The position numbers and the translations under genes were made by a program. A stretch of DNA of 10,977 nucleotides from CAZRXG01 sp964603985 (lineage in GTDB: Bacteria; Chloroflexota; Anaerolineae; Aggregatilineales; UBA3940). The notes under the pieces are model-generated. The model was not told the origin of the DNA and did not search any database. It was given only the letters and a program-made list of their open reading frames with translations. Of this stretch, positions 5,342 through 10,977 are shown one piece after another. Position 1 is the stretch's first letter, and every line of letters starts with the position of its first letter. The stretch covers positions 1 through 10,977 of the forward strand of contig CAZRXG010000072.1 of assembly GCA_964603985.1 (NCBI GenBank). Direction: 5' to 3'.

Positions 5342-6391
5342 TTACGGGAGTTCGATGGCCGACAGCAGAGCCGCCACACGGAACCCGTAGCCGCGGCAGA
5401 CATCGTCCGTTTCCAGGCCGAAACGCAGCGCGGTGCGCATGTCAACCGCCGACACGTCAAACGCACCGCCGCGCAGCACGCGCACGCCCGCTGCCTCCGG
5501 GTCTTCCCGCCCGTCGCCCGCGTCGTAAGGGTAGTCCCGGTACAGGCTGGCCGTCCACTCCCAGACGTTGCCCGCCATGTCCACTGCGCCCACCCACGAC
5601 GCGCCGCCGGGATACGTGCCCACCGGCGCGGTCAGCGCGTAGCCGTCGTCGTAGTCGGGGTCGGCCCACCAGTAGATGTCGCAGTTAACGTCGCAGTAGT
5701 TGAGCCGCTCCCGCTCGAACTCATCCCCCCAGGGATATACCCACGCTTCCGGCCCCCGCGCGGCGTACTCCCACTGGGCCTCGGTGGGCAGCATCGCGCC
5801 CAGCCACTCCGCGTAATTGACCGCCTCCTGCCACGAGACCTGGATCACCGGGTGATCGGCGTAGTCAGGGTTGTCGAAGTAGGTCCGGTCAGCCGGTGGG
5901 GCACACGCCCCGGCCTCGACGCAGGCGGCATACTGGCTGTTGGTCACCTCGGTCTGCCCGATCCAGAAAGCCTCCAGGCATACCTCGTTTTGTGGGCCTT
6001 CGGCCTCCAGCACCTCGGACTCGCAGGGGAAGGGCGCGCCTTCGCGGCTCTTGATGTGCGCCTCGATGGCGGCCGCGATCTGCTCCTCGGTGCTGCCCAT
6101 CATGAAGCACCCGGCGGGGACGTAGACCATCGGCAGGCCGTTCAACTCGCCCTCGACAGGCTCCCAGTCGGCGTTGCTGGCCCCGGCAGGGATGGGCATC
6201 TCCTCGGTGGGTTCTGGCGTCGGCTCCGGGGTCGCGGTAGGCACTTCGGCCTCGGCTGCGGGTGCCTCCTCGACCGGCTCGTCCACCGCTTCGGAAGCCG
6301 CTTCGGGGGCGGGTTCAGAGCCGCAGGCGACCAGTGCCAGACAGAGCACCAATACCACGATCAACCCGGCGAGCACTTTGTGATACGTCAT
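5342..6391 (-). CDS. Lipoprotein with formylglycine-generating-enzyme (SUMF1) domain
   Basis: A 349-aa exported lipoprotein: basic MTYHK, hydrophobic core, lipobox LVAC with Cys23, then a Glu/Ala/Pro/Thr-rich linker (25-65) as a surface tether. The FGE-sulfatase fold follows, about 84-342: GLPMVYVPAGCFMMGS, IGQTEVTNSQYAACV, HPVIQVSWQEAVNYAEWLG, LPTEAQWEYAARG, YPWGDE, DMAGNVWEWT, RVLRGGAF and GFRVA. The two copper-binding catalytic cysteines that true FGE carries in the RGGSF-x-C-H-x3-C region are absent (RGGAFDVSAVDM), so sulfatase activation is unlikely. Such proteins are often binding modules or kinase/effector partners. The ATG at 6391 is chosen over the ATG at 6412 because GAGGAGG lies 5 bases upstream of it. 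It converges on the cytochrome gene. Confidence 0.92.
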   Translation of the reverse strand: MTYHKVLAGLIVVLVLCLALVACGSEPAPEAASEAVDEPVEEAPAAEAEVPTATPEPTPEPTEEMPIPAGASNADWEPVEGELNGLPMVYVPAGCFMMGSTEEQIAAAIEAHIKSREGAPFPCESEVLEAEGPQNEVCLEAFWIGQTEVTNSQYAACVEAGACAPPADRTYFDNPDYADHPVIQVSWQEAVNYAEWLGAMLPTEAQWEYAARGPEAWVYPWGDEFERERLNYCDVNCDIYWWADPDYDDGYALTAPVGTYPGGASWVGAVDMAGNVWEWTASLYRDYPYDAGDGREDPEAAGVRVLRGGAFDVSAVDMRTALRFGLETDDVCRGYGFRVAALLSAIELP

Positions 6392-6441
6392 TGTTTCCTC
6401 CTCGCTGTTCATGGTTTCTGGATCTGCCTTACCGGTCAGTC

Positions 6442-6470
6442 AGTATACACAAGGTTGGCGGTTTTGTCTG
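6442..6470 (-). promoter_or_regulatory. Sigma-70-type promoter for the SUMF1-domain lipoprotein
   Basis: On the minus strand, -35 CAGACA (6465-6470, four of six consensus bases), a 17-base spacer, then -10 TATACT (6442-6447, five of six). The predicted start near 6435 leaves a leader of about 45 bases carrying the GAGGAGG ribosome site. Confidence 0.55.
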
Positions 6471-6512
6471 TTGAGGCAAAGATAGGGGCGACCCACCTCC
6501 GTCAACGACGAA

Positions 6513-6537
6513 GAGGCCCCCTGTGTGAGGAGGCCCC
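6513..6537 (-). terminator. Possible terminator hairpin after the RRM gene
   Basis: Read on the minus strand, GGCCTCC-TCACACA-GGGGGCC forms a seven-pair stem with one G-U pair and a 7-base loop, extendable by two pairs. It starts 22 bases after the RRM stop. The following sequence (TCTTCGTCGTT) is only moderately T-rich, so termination strength is uncertain. On the plus strand the same bases read as a loose direct repeat, AGGCCCC-CTGTGTG. Confidence 0.4.
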
Positions 6538-6559
6538 TGTGTGTCCGGACTACGTCTGT

Positions 6560-6844
6560 TTACCAGTCGTCGTAGTCACGACGGGGTGGGCGTCGGGCCG
6601 GGGGACGTGCCTTGTCCACCCTGATCGTACGCCCGCCTAGATTAGTACCGTTCATCCCGCTTATGGCGGACTGAGCTTCTTCCTCGGTGTTAAACTCAAC
6701 GAAGCCAAAGCCCTTGGAACGGCCTGTCCCACGCTCGGTGATGATCGTGGCGCTCAGAACTTCTCCGTACGACTCGAAAGCCTCGCGCAACTCATCGTCC
6801 GTCGTGGTGTAGGGCAGATTACCCACGTACAACTTGCTAGCCAT
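6560..6844 (-). CDS. RRM-domain RNA-binding protein (glycine-rich/cold-inducible Rbp type)
   Basis: A 94-aa cytoplasmic protein that is nearly all one RNA recognition motif. RNP2 is LYVGNL (5-10) and RNP1 is KGFGFVEF (44-51), with the aromatic RNA-stacking residues Tyr6, Phe46 and Phe48 all present. The fold ends at GRTIRVDKARP. A short basic Arg/Pro tail (PPARRPPRRDYDDW) replaces the glycine-rich tail of cyanobacterial Rbp proteins. Small bacterial RRM proteins bind single-stranded RNA, and several are cold-induced. The GGGAGG ribosome site (GGAGG at 6856-6860) is 11 bases from the ATG, a little far. A hairpin abuts this site, and a leader of roughly 225 bases precedes the gene, so post-transcriptional control is plausible. 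The gene appears to be transcribed alone. Confidence 0.96.
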   Translation of the reverse strand: MASKLYVGNLPYTTTDDELREAFESYGEVLSATIITERGTGRSKGFGFVEFNTEEEAQSAISGMNGTNLGGRTIRVDKARPPARRPPRRDYDDW

Positions 6845-6860
6845 TCTTCAGAGATCCTCC

Positions 6861-6940
6861 CGGTGCCGTGCACCGCTTCCTGTTGCCCATCATGCGGACG
6901 GGCTTCGCTAGATAACAAATGCACCGGGGGCGGCTGCCCC
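6861..6940 (-). promoter_or_regulatory. Structured leader of the RRM mRNA, three hairpins, last one abutting the ribosome site
   Basis: Reading in the direction of transcription: GGGGC-AGCC-GCCCC (6940-6927), GCCCGTC-CGCAT-GATGGGC (6903-6885, one G-U pair) and CGGTGC-ACG-GCACCG (6875-6861). The third stem ends exactly where GGAGG (6860-6856) begins. The arrangement would allow temperature- or protein-dependent access of the ribosome. This is read from pairing only. Confidence 0.45.
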
Positions 6941-7076
6941 ACGTTCTCACTGCTGCTCTCGTGGTACCAGGTTATCTGCGCTGCCACGGTCGACATTGAT
7001 TCTGTGCTTCTCCGGGCTTGACCGGCTCCGTGCTTGACGCCTCTCCTCACACTCACTCATTATCTTCGCAGAACCA

Positions 7077-7105
7077 ATCTTACATGTGGTTGCCCGGTAA
7101 GTCAA
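7077..7105 (-). promoter_or_regulatory. Sigma-70-type promoter for the RRM gene
   Basis: On the minus strand, -35 TTGACT (7100-7105, five of six consensus bases), a 17-base spacer and -10 TAAGAT (7077-7082, four of six). The start would fall near 7070, giving a leader of about 225 bases before the RRM ATG at 6844. A second -10-like GATAAT lies a little further downstream without a matched -35. Confidence 0.5.
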
Positions 7106-7203
7106 TTCGCGCGGAGGGGGGTGGGCGTCCAAAGGTTGTCAGTGAATGGCTTGACCTTGAACCCCCTCGCCGCGCTCGGATTGAGATACATACATCTTCA
7201 AAC

Positions 7204-7216
7204 AACCTGACAGGTT
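7204..7216 (-). terminator. Short AACCTG/CAGGTT hairpin, possible terminator of the propeller lipoprotein gene
   Basis: A perfect 6-bp inverted repeat around one base lies 58 bases after the stop at 7274. On the minus strand it is followed by GTTTG, a short T-rich tail. The single-base loop means only four or five pairs can really form, so this is a weak terminator at best. The rest of 7106-7273 holds no gene I can support; a second weak hairpin (CCCTTC at 7246-7251 with GAAGGG at 7263-7268) is also there. Confidence 0.3.
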
Positions 7217-7273
7217 TTGGATGCGCCCGGATACTGTAGGCTTTTCCCTTCCCATTCACCGAGAAGGGACAGA

Positions 7274-8311
7274 TTATGGAACCCACATTGGCATTTGGTA
7301 GTGTTGCCCTGGTGCAGAAAGGATCGCGTAAACACTCATATCTTCAACAAATAAAATATAAATAGCTGACTCTCCATGCCCGGCAGCGCCTTGAAATGCT
7401 ATTAGGTCGCCACTTGGTGACCATCTCACATGGTCCGGATCTTCCACATCAAACGCAGTAATATTGAATTCTTGAACAACCCTCCCATCCATATCCAGCA
7501 CGCAAAGGGTGGTTGTGATTTTCCCTTCGTTTCTGCTCCTGCATATGGCTGCTACTTTAGCTCCGTCTGGTGACCAAGAAACTGGGCCATATATGGCGAA
7601 GTCAGGTGATGAGATTTCTCTTGCGTTGCCAACTGTTTCACACTGATGCGTAATATCTGAGCAAATAATCTCCACGAGAAAAACCGCAAAAAGTGATTGA
7701 TCGTAAAGTGCAATTTGTTTACCATCCGGAGACCAGGTCGGGAATATTATATGTTCATACATCGAATATCCCAGTGTCTGGCTAGAGATGAATGTGTTGG
7801 ACACAGTTTGTGTAGGTATATGTACAAACATCACTCTTATAAGCTCGCCACCAGGAGTAAAAATACCATAAGCTACATACTCCCCGTCGGGAGACCAAGT
7901 ATACCAATACATATCCTCCATATGTTCGATATACCCTAGCGTACTTGTTTCTTGTCCGAACAAATCAAACAATCTATGAACTACCCCATCATCGGATGAT
8001 AAATACTCCCCTTTTGGAGAAAGGATCGGACCACCCTCAGAGTCCATAAGCTTATATTCAAAGTAAGTTGTAGAGTTGTCGAAGCAAGCAAGATATATAC
8101 TCTTGTCTTTGTAGAACAGTATACGATGTGCAGGACAGGATGGACGAGTAGGTGTTGGAAGGGGAACCATGTTTTGTGTTGGTACTGGTGAAGTTGAACG
8201 AGTTACTGCCACATCAGTGCTTATAGATGTAAGTGGTTGCCCGGATATTGCACAGGCTGAAAGCAACATGACTAATATGGCTACCCATACTATCTTGCAC
8301 AGGCTTATCAT
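7274..8311 (-). CDS. TolB/PD40-type beta-propeller lipoprotein
   Basis: A 345-aa exported lipoprotein: MISLCKIVW plus hydrophobic core, lipobox LSAC (Cys20), Thr/Ser/Pro-rich tether (25-58), then WD40-like PD40 repeats. The repeat signatures are LSPKG (97-101), WSPDG (139-143, 193-197, 246-250) and WSPSG (297-301). The chain stops at PMWVP just where another W-S-P-D-G blade would begin, so the C-terminus may be shortened. Such propellers bind peptides or glycans; no partner is indicated here. The ATG at 8311 is chosen because it gives the best signal peptide and GGAG lies 10 bases upstream. GTG 8350 and ATG 8338 are alternatives without ribosome sites. Base use differs sharply from neighbours: 26 G+C in the 60 bases 7681-7740, against 45 in 5041-5100, suggesting later acquisition. 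Confidence 0.85.
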   Translation of the reverse strand: MISLCKIVWVAILVMLLSACAISGQPLTSISTDVAVTRSTSPVPTQNMVPLPTPTRPSCPAHRILFYKDKSIYLACFDNSTTYFEYKLMDSEGGPILSPKGEYLSSDDGVVHRLFDLFGQETSTLGYIEHMEDMYWYTWSPDGEYVAYGIFTPGGELIRVMFVHIPTQTVSNTFISSQTLGYSMYEHIIFPTWSPDGKQIALYDQSLFAVFLVEIICSDITHQCETVGNAREISSPDFAIYGPVSWSPDGAKVAAICRSRNEGKITTTLCVLDMDGRVVQEFNITAFDVEDPDHVRWSPSGDLIAFQGAAGHGESAIYILFVEDMSVYAILSAPGQHYQMPMWVP

Positions 8312-8408
8312 CTTATTTAGACTCCATGCCAACCACATTAATTCAAACACTCAGGGGCCTTGCTCAGTTTAGAGTTGACAAGCAACAAACATATCCCGTT
8401 TAGCTCTT

Positions 8409-8705
8409 TCAATTTTTTAGATATTCTCTGCCCCCCGACCAGTCACAGGTGCCTGCACGGTTTCCGCCCATATCATATTCGAATTCCCCAGTATCGTCAT
8501 CGAGGCCGGTAGCAATCACAGCCCACCCAGTTGCCAAACCCTCACGAATTGCATTGAAAAAGTCACCAAAAAAGTTGAGGAAAATCACGAGATGGCTGCA
8601 AAGTACAGTCGCGGGATCGTGCGATTTTCGGCTTCGTACTAATGAGAGGGGGTGGATGAGGGCGAGTTTACGGGAATTGGAGCAAATACGTGGGCGAGTG
8701 AACAC
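8409..8705 (-). CDS. Doubtful small open frame, possibly a gene remnant
   Basis: A 98-aa frame in the transition between the lower-GC patch and the GC-rich HEAT gene. I do not recognise it. The N-terminal third (MFTRPRICSNSRKLALI to VRSRKSHDP) looks like chance translation, whereas the C-terminal half (FLNFFGDFFNAIREGLATGW, then GLDDDTGEFEYDMGGN) has protein-like composition, so it may be the 3' remnant of a broken gene. No ribosome site is evident at the ATG at 8705. It lies 60 bases downstream of the HEAT-repeat stop and upstream of the propeller gene, on the same strand. Confidence 0.3.
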   Translation of the reverse strand: MFTRPRICSNSRKLALIHPLSLVRSRKSHDPATVLCSHLVIFLNFFGDFFNAIREGLATGWAVIATGLDDDTGEFEYDMGGNRAGTCDWSGGREYLKN

Positions 8706-8765
8706 ACAGGTTCGTCCCTACAAGACGAGGTTATCGGCAGAGAAAGACCTGTGCCGGGCAGCCGC

Positions 8766-9788
8766 TCACCGGGAGAGCGTTCTGCGGGTGACGAACATCT
8801 CCAGCGCCATGCGCGCTTCGGGGGCGTTGACGGCGTTCAGCGCCTCAAGCGCGGCGTGGCGGACGGACAGGTCGTCGTCGCTCAAGCTGGCGATCAGCAG
8901 GTCGATGGCCTGCCTGAAGCGACCATCGAGCGCGGACAGGTTGGCCGTCTGCGCGCCGAGCGCCTCGACTGCGGCGGCGCGCACCACCTCGTCCGCGTCC
9001 TCGGCGGCGGCGGCCAGTGGCGAGACGGCGACGGGAGCGTCCAACCGTCCCAGCGCCCAGGCCGCCGAGGCGCGCACGGTGCTCGACTCGTCTCCCAGTG
9101 CGTCGATCAGCCGCCGGGTGGCGCGGCGGTCGCCCAGTGTGCCCAACACCCAGGCCGCCTCGCGGCGCGCCCACCACTCCCCGGCGGTCAGGGCGTCCTT
9201 CAGCAGCGGGCCGAGCACCAGGTCGGGGGGCGCGGCGGCCAGGATGCGGGCGACGACCTTGCGCCCGATCACCGGCAGGGTGCGTAGCATGCCGGTCATA
9301 TCCCGAAAAACCTGCCGGGTGCGCGGGGCGGCGGGGTCGAGGCGCGCGCAGATGGCGGTCAGCGCCTTTCCTGCCTCCGACGCCACCTGGCGGTAAGTCT
9401 GGTCGGCCAGCACGTCGAGCAGAGGCGGGATCGACTCGTAGCTGCCGATCAGCGCCAGCGCCCGGATGGCCCGGATGCGCTGCCCAGGCGTGAAGGTCCC
9501 GCGCCAGCTGCCGACCTTCTGGCGGGCGTGGGCGGGGATCGCCAGGGCCAGCTCGCGCGCGTAGAGGTCGGCCTGCCCGAAGCGCCGGACGTTGTCGAGG
9601 ATTTGGTGTTGCTGCTCGGCGGGCACCCCGTCGAGCAGCGCCTGGATGTGTGCCGTGTCGACGGCGGCCCGCCGGGCACCACCCAGCATCGGCTCAAGCC
9701 CGGTCAGTTGGGGGCGCGTGTTGCCGCCCAGCCCCGGCTCCTGGCCGGATGGGTTGCGCTTCGGCTCGCGTGAGGGCGGATAGCTCAT
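8766..9788 (-). CDS. HEAT-repeat protein
   Basis: A 340-aa soluble protein with no signal peptide or membrane helix. After a polar Pro/Gly-rich start (1-35) come alpha-helical HEAT/PBS-lyase-like repeats. Clear units are QRIRAIRALALIGSYESIPPLL (103-124), WARREAAWVLGTLGDRRATRRL (206-227), VRASAAWALGRLDAPVAVSPL (238-258), VRAAAVEALGA (269-279) and VRHAALEALNAVNAPEARMAL (309-329). These give a curved scaffold for protein-protein contacts; enzymatic activity is not indicated. The start at 9788 is preferred over the ATG at 9860, which would lie within the preceding gene. It begins 4 bases after that gene's stop, its nearest GGAGG is 15 bases away inside that gene's end, and coupled translation is likely. 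The partner is probably the membrane protein encoded just upstream. Confidence 0.9.
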   Translation of the reverse strand: MSYPPSREPKRNPSGQEPGLGGNTRPQLTGLEPMLGGARRAAVDTAHIQALLDGVPAEQQHQILDNVRRFGQADLYARELALAIPAHARQKVGSWRGTFTPGQRIRAIRALALIGSYESIPPLLDVLADQTYRQVASEAGKALTAICARLDPAAPRTRQVFRDMTGMLRTLPVIGRKVVARILAAAPPDLVLGPLLKDALTAGEWWARREAAWVLGTLGDRRATRRLIDALGDESSTVRASAAWALGRLDAPVAVSPLAAAAEDADEVVRAAAVEALGAQTANLSALDGRFRQAIDLLIASLSDDDLSVRHAALEALNAVNAPEARMALEMFVTRRTLSR

Positions 9789-9792
9789 GATT

Positions 9793-10719
9793 TTACGCAC
9801 CGGCCTCCGGAGTGAACAGATCGCGGAACGAGTCGTGCCGCCGGTGCAGCAGCCAGACAATCGCCAGCGCCCAGATGAAGTTAGACGGGACCGTCTCCCA
9901 GAAGTGCGCCATCTGCACCGCCGGGGGCATCAGGGGGTTGGGGATGAAGTGAACGGTGTTCATCGATATGGAGTAGAGCAGCGCGACGATCAGACCCGCT
10001 TCCCAGACGCGGCCTTTTGTCGTGCGGATGACGGGCAGAGCAAAGGCTATCCACAGCAGCCCCCGGAATACCTGCCAGGGGTAAAGTTCGGGTGATTCCC
10101 TGGCAAGAACACCCAATTGGGCGATGAACGTGCCGGGGTCGGTGCTGCCGTAAAATTCCTGCACTGCCGGGCTGCGAAACGCGACGTAGTAGCCAAACGC
10201 GATGTACACGAATGGATAGATGATCCCGGCGAGCAGCGCGAGCTTCCAGGCCCACTGACCGGCGGGCATGATCAGGCGCGTGTTTTCCTCTTCGGCGGGT
10301 TGGGTGGGTTTCTTCGCCTTGCCCAGAATCCACACGGCAAGTGGCGGAAAGAGCAGCACCAGCGGAAGGGTCATCGTGAACAGGCCGGGGATCATGCTGG
10401 CGGTCACGTTGTCCATGAACCACCATGCCTCAATCGCAGACATGAAGGTTTTCGCGCCGTAGAACGTGAAGGCGGTGACGGCCATCAGCCTCCAGCCGGT
10501 CAGGCGGGAGCGGAGGATGAGATAAGTCAATATGATGGTGTCGATCAGACTGGTGACGAGGATGACGACCAGTGCTGCCATGCCTGTCTGTTCAGGCGTC
10601 ATTTCGGCGGCGTCCACCTGCGGGCCAAGAACGCTGCTCCCGACCAGGAACAGGATAAACATGGCGATGGTCAGGACGAGAACCTTCAGGACGAGGCCGA
10701 TTATCTGTTTGACGGTCAC
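9793..10719 (-). CDS. Multi-spanning membrane protein of unknown function
   Basis: A 308-aa integral membrane protein. Hydrophobic segments lie near 4-31, 47-69, 78-100, 109-133, 156-180, 217-233, 239-259 and 279-292, so seven or eight helices. A charged cytoplasmic-type loop, GKAKKPTQPAEEENTR (133-148), splits it into two halves. Aromatic-rich spots such as AIEAWWFMDN (96-104) and IAFGYYVAFRSP stand out. I do not recognise the family and see no transporter or enzyme signature. The GTG start at 10719 has GAGGGG about 12 bases upstream; the ATG at residue 20 is less likely because it would cut the first helix. A perfect TATAAT lies about 70 bases upstream. It is the first gene of a two-gene unit with the HEAT-repeat protein. 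Confidence 0.85.
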   Translation of the reverse strand: MTVKQIIGLVLKVLVLTIAMFILFLVGSSVLGPQVDAAEMTPEQTGMAALVVILVTSLIDTIILTYLILRSRLTGWRLMAVTAFTFYGAKTFMSAIEAWWFMDNVTASMIPGLFTMTLPLVLLFPPLAVWILGKAKKPTQPAEEENTRLIMPAGQWAWKLALLAGIIYPFVYIAFGYYVAFRSPAVQEFYGSTDPGTFIAQLGVLARESPELYPWQVFRGLLWIAFALPVIRTTKGRVWEAGLIVALLYSISMNTVHFIPNPLMPPAVQMAHFWETVPSNFIWALAIVWLLHRRHDSFRDLFTPEAGA

Positions 10720-10787
10720 AGGAGTACTTTCCCCCTCATTTTGTTAGACAGCAAACGGCGGGTCTATCAGTTACCTCTCCTCAAGTG

Positions 10788-10816
10788 ATTATAGTCCGGT
10801 TTGAGCAAGGGGAAAA
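10788..10816 (-). promoter_or_regulatory. Promoter with perfect TATAAT for the membrane protein/HEAT operon
   Basis: On the minus strand, -10 TATAAT (10788-10793) matches the consensus fully. The -35 position 17 bases upstream reads TTTTCC, only three of six, so the promoter may depend on an activator. The leader would be about 62 bases. Confidence 0.5.
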
Positions 10817-10977
10817 AGGTGCGGACTCCTCGTTCATCAACTGTCAGTACACCGCAATCATCCGGTCAGGCAAGGTGGCTTTAGCCCCTTGTAGACGCTT
10901 CTCAAGGGATTGTTGAGGATTTACTAGAAGCCATTTCAAAAAACCGAAAGCGAGCTAAACTGTCGGCATGAGCCGAC
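10817..10977. other. Gene-free right edge with two hairpins
   Basis: No coding region is supported here. CAAGGTGGC-TTTA-GCCCCTTG (10871-10891) forms an eight-pair stem with one bulged T. GTCGGC-ATGA-GCCGAC (10962-10977) is a perfect six-pair stem ending on the last base of the window. A-rich sequence (10937-10950, TTTCAAAAAACCGAAA) lies between them. This could be the edge of an insertion element or a neighbouring gene's control region, but the window stops too early to tell. Confidence 0.5.

Noticed and set aside
5342..6391. Active formylglycine-generating enzyme
   Set aside because: The two catalytic cysteines are missing at the conserved place and no sulfatase is encoded nearby.
6513..6545. 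Direct repeat AGGCCCC(C)TGTGTG as a possible mobile-element footprint
   Set aside because: Too short and imperfect; better explained as a hairpin after the RRM gene.
5852..6640. 262-residue plus-strand frame
   Set aside because: Opposite the FGE-fold lipoprotein; Gly/Arg-rich shadow, no domain.
3100..8770. Shared GTGCCGGGCAGCC near 3100 and 8755 as target-site duplication
   Set aside because: Only about 13 bases of GC-rich sequence in unrelated contexts with no element between them that would be bounded by it.
8449..9396. 315-residue plus-strand frame
   Set aside because: Ser/Ala/Arg-rich antisense shadow of the HEAT-repeat gene in GC-rich DNA.
10117..10788. 223-residue plus-strand frame
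   Set aside because: Hydrophilic Gly/Asp/His-rich shadow of the membrane protein gene, no ribosome site.
1..10977. CRISPR arrays, tRNA, rRNA, phage or toxin-antitoxin modules
   Set aside because: No regularly spaced repeats with unique spacers, no tRNA T-arm or anticodon-arm pattern, and no matching proteins were seen on either strand.

Overview
The window is GC-rich and bacterial, with a lower-GC patch around 7.1-8.6 kb. The cytochrome c maturation genes, the several lipoproteins with Pro/Thr/Glu/Ala-rich linkers, the membrane-anchored CcmI/SHOCT-like short domains and the formylglycine-enzyme-like lipoprotein together suggest a Chloroflexota (Anaerolineae-like) genome. That assignment is inference from gene style, since no rRNA or other phylogenetic marker is present.

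Plus-strand block (97-5297). This begins with a cytochrome c maturation cluster: CcmH (apocytochrome thiol chaperone/reductase), a membrane-anchored TlpA/ResA/CcmG thioredoxin, a DJ-1/PfpI-family protein, and a membrane protein with a CcmI/SHOCT-like segment and a C-terminal zinc ribbon. A class I SAM methyltransferase follows. Then comes an unusual 318-base intergenic region with 9-bp tandem repeats, three palindromes and a 12-bp G-rich tandem repeat. Last is a large membrane-bound diheme cytochrome c-like lipoprotein, a plausible client of the maturation genes. Its cytoplasmic tail resembles a segment of the zinc-ribbon protein. A near-perfect hairpin lies over its stop codon.

Minus-strand block (5342-8311, transcribed right to left). 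It holds a beta-propeller (PD40/TolB-like) lipoprotein in the lower-GC patch, an RRM RNA-binding protein behind a long hairpin-rich leader with a promoter call, and an FGE-sulfatase-domain lipoprotein with its own promoter call. A doubtful small open frame lies at 8409-8705.

Minus-strand operon (8766-10719). A multi-spanning membrane protein is followed 4 bases later by a HEAT-repeat protein, with a perfect TATAAT -10 element upstream. The last 180 bases carry two hairpins and no gene; the second hairpin ends exactly at the window edge.

No tRNA, rRNA, CRISPR array or complete insertion sequence was seen. The best candidates for something undescribed are the tail motif shared by the cytochrome and the zinc-ribbon protein, the G-rich repeat/palindrome region upstream of the cytochrome, and the structured leader of the RRM gene.
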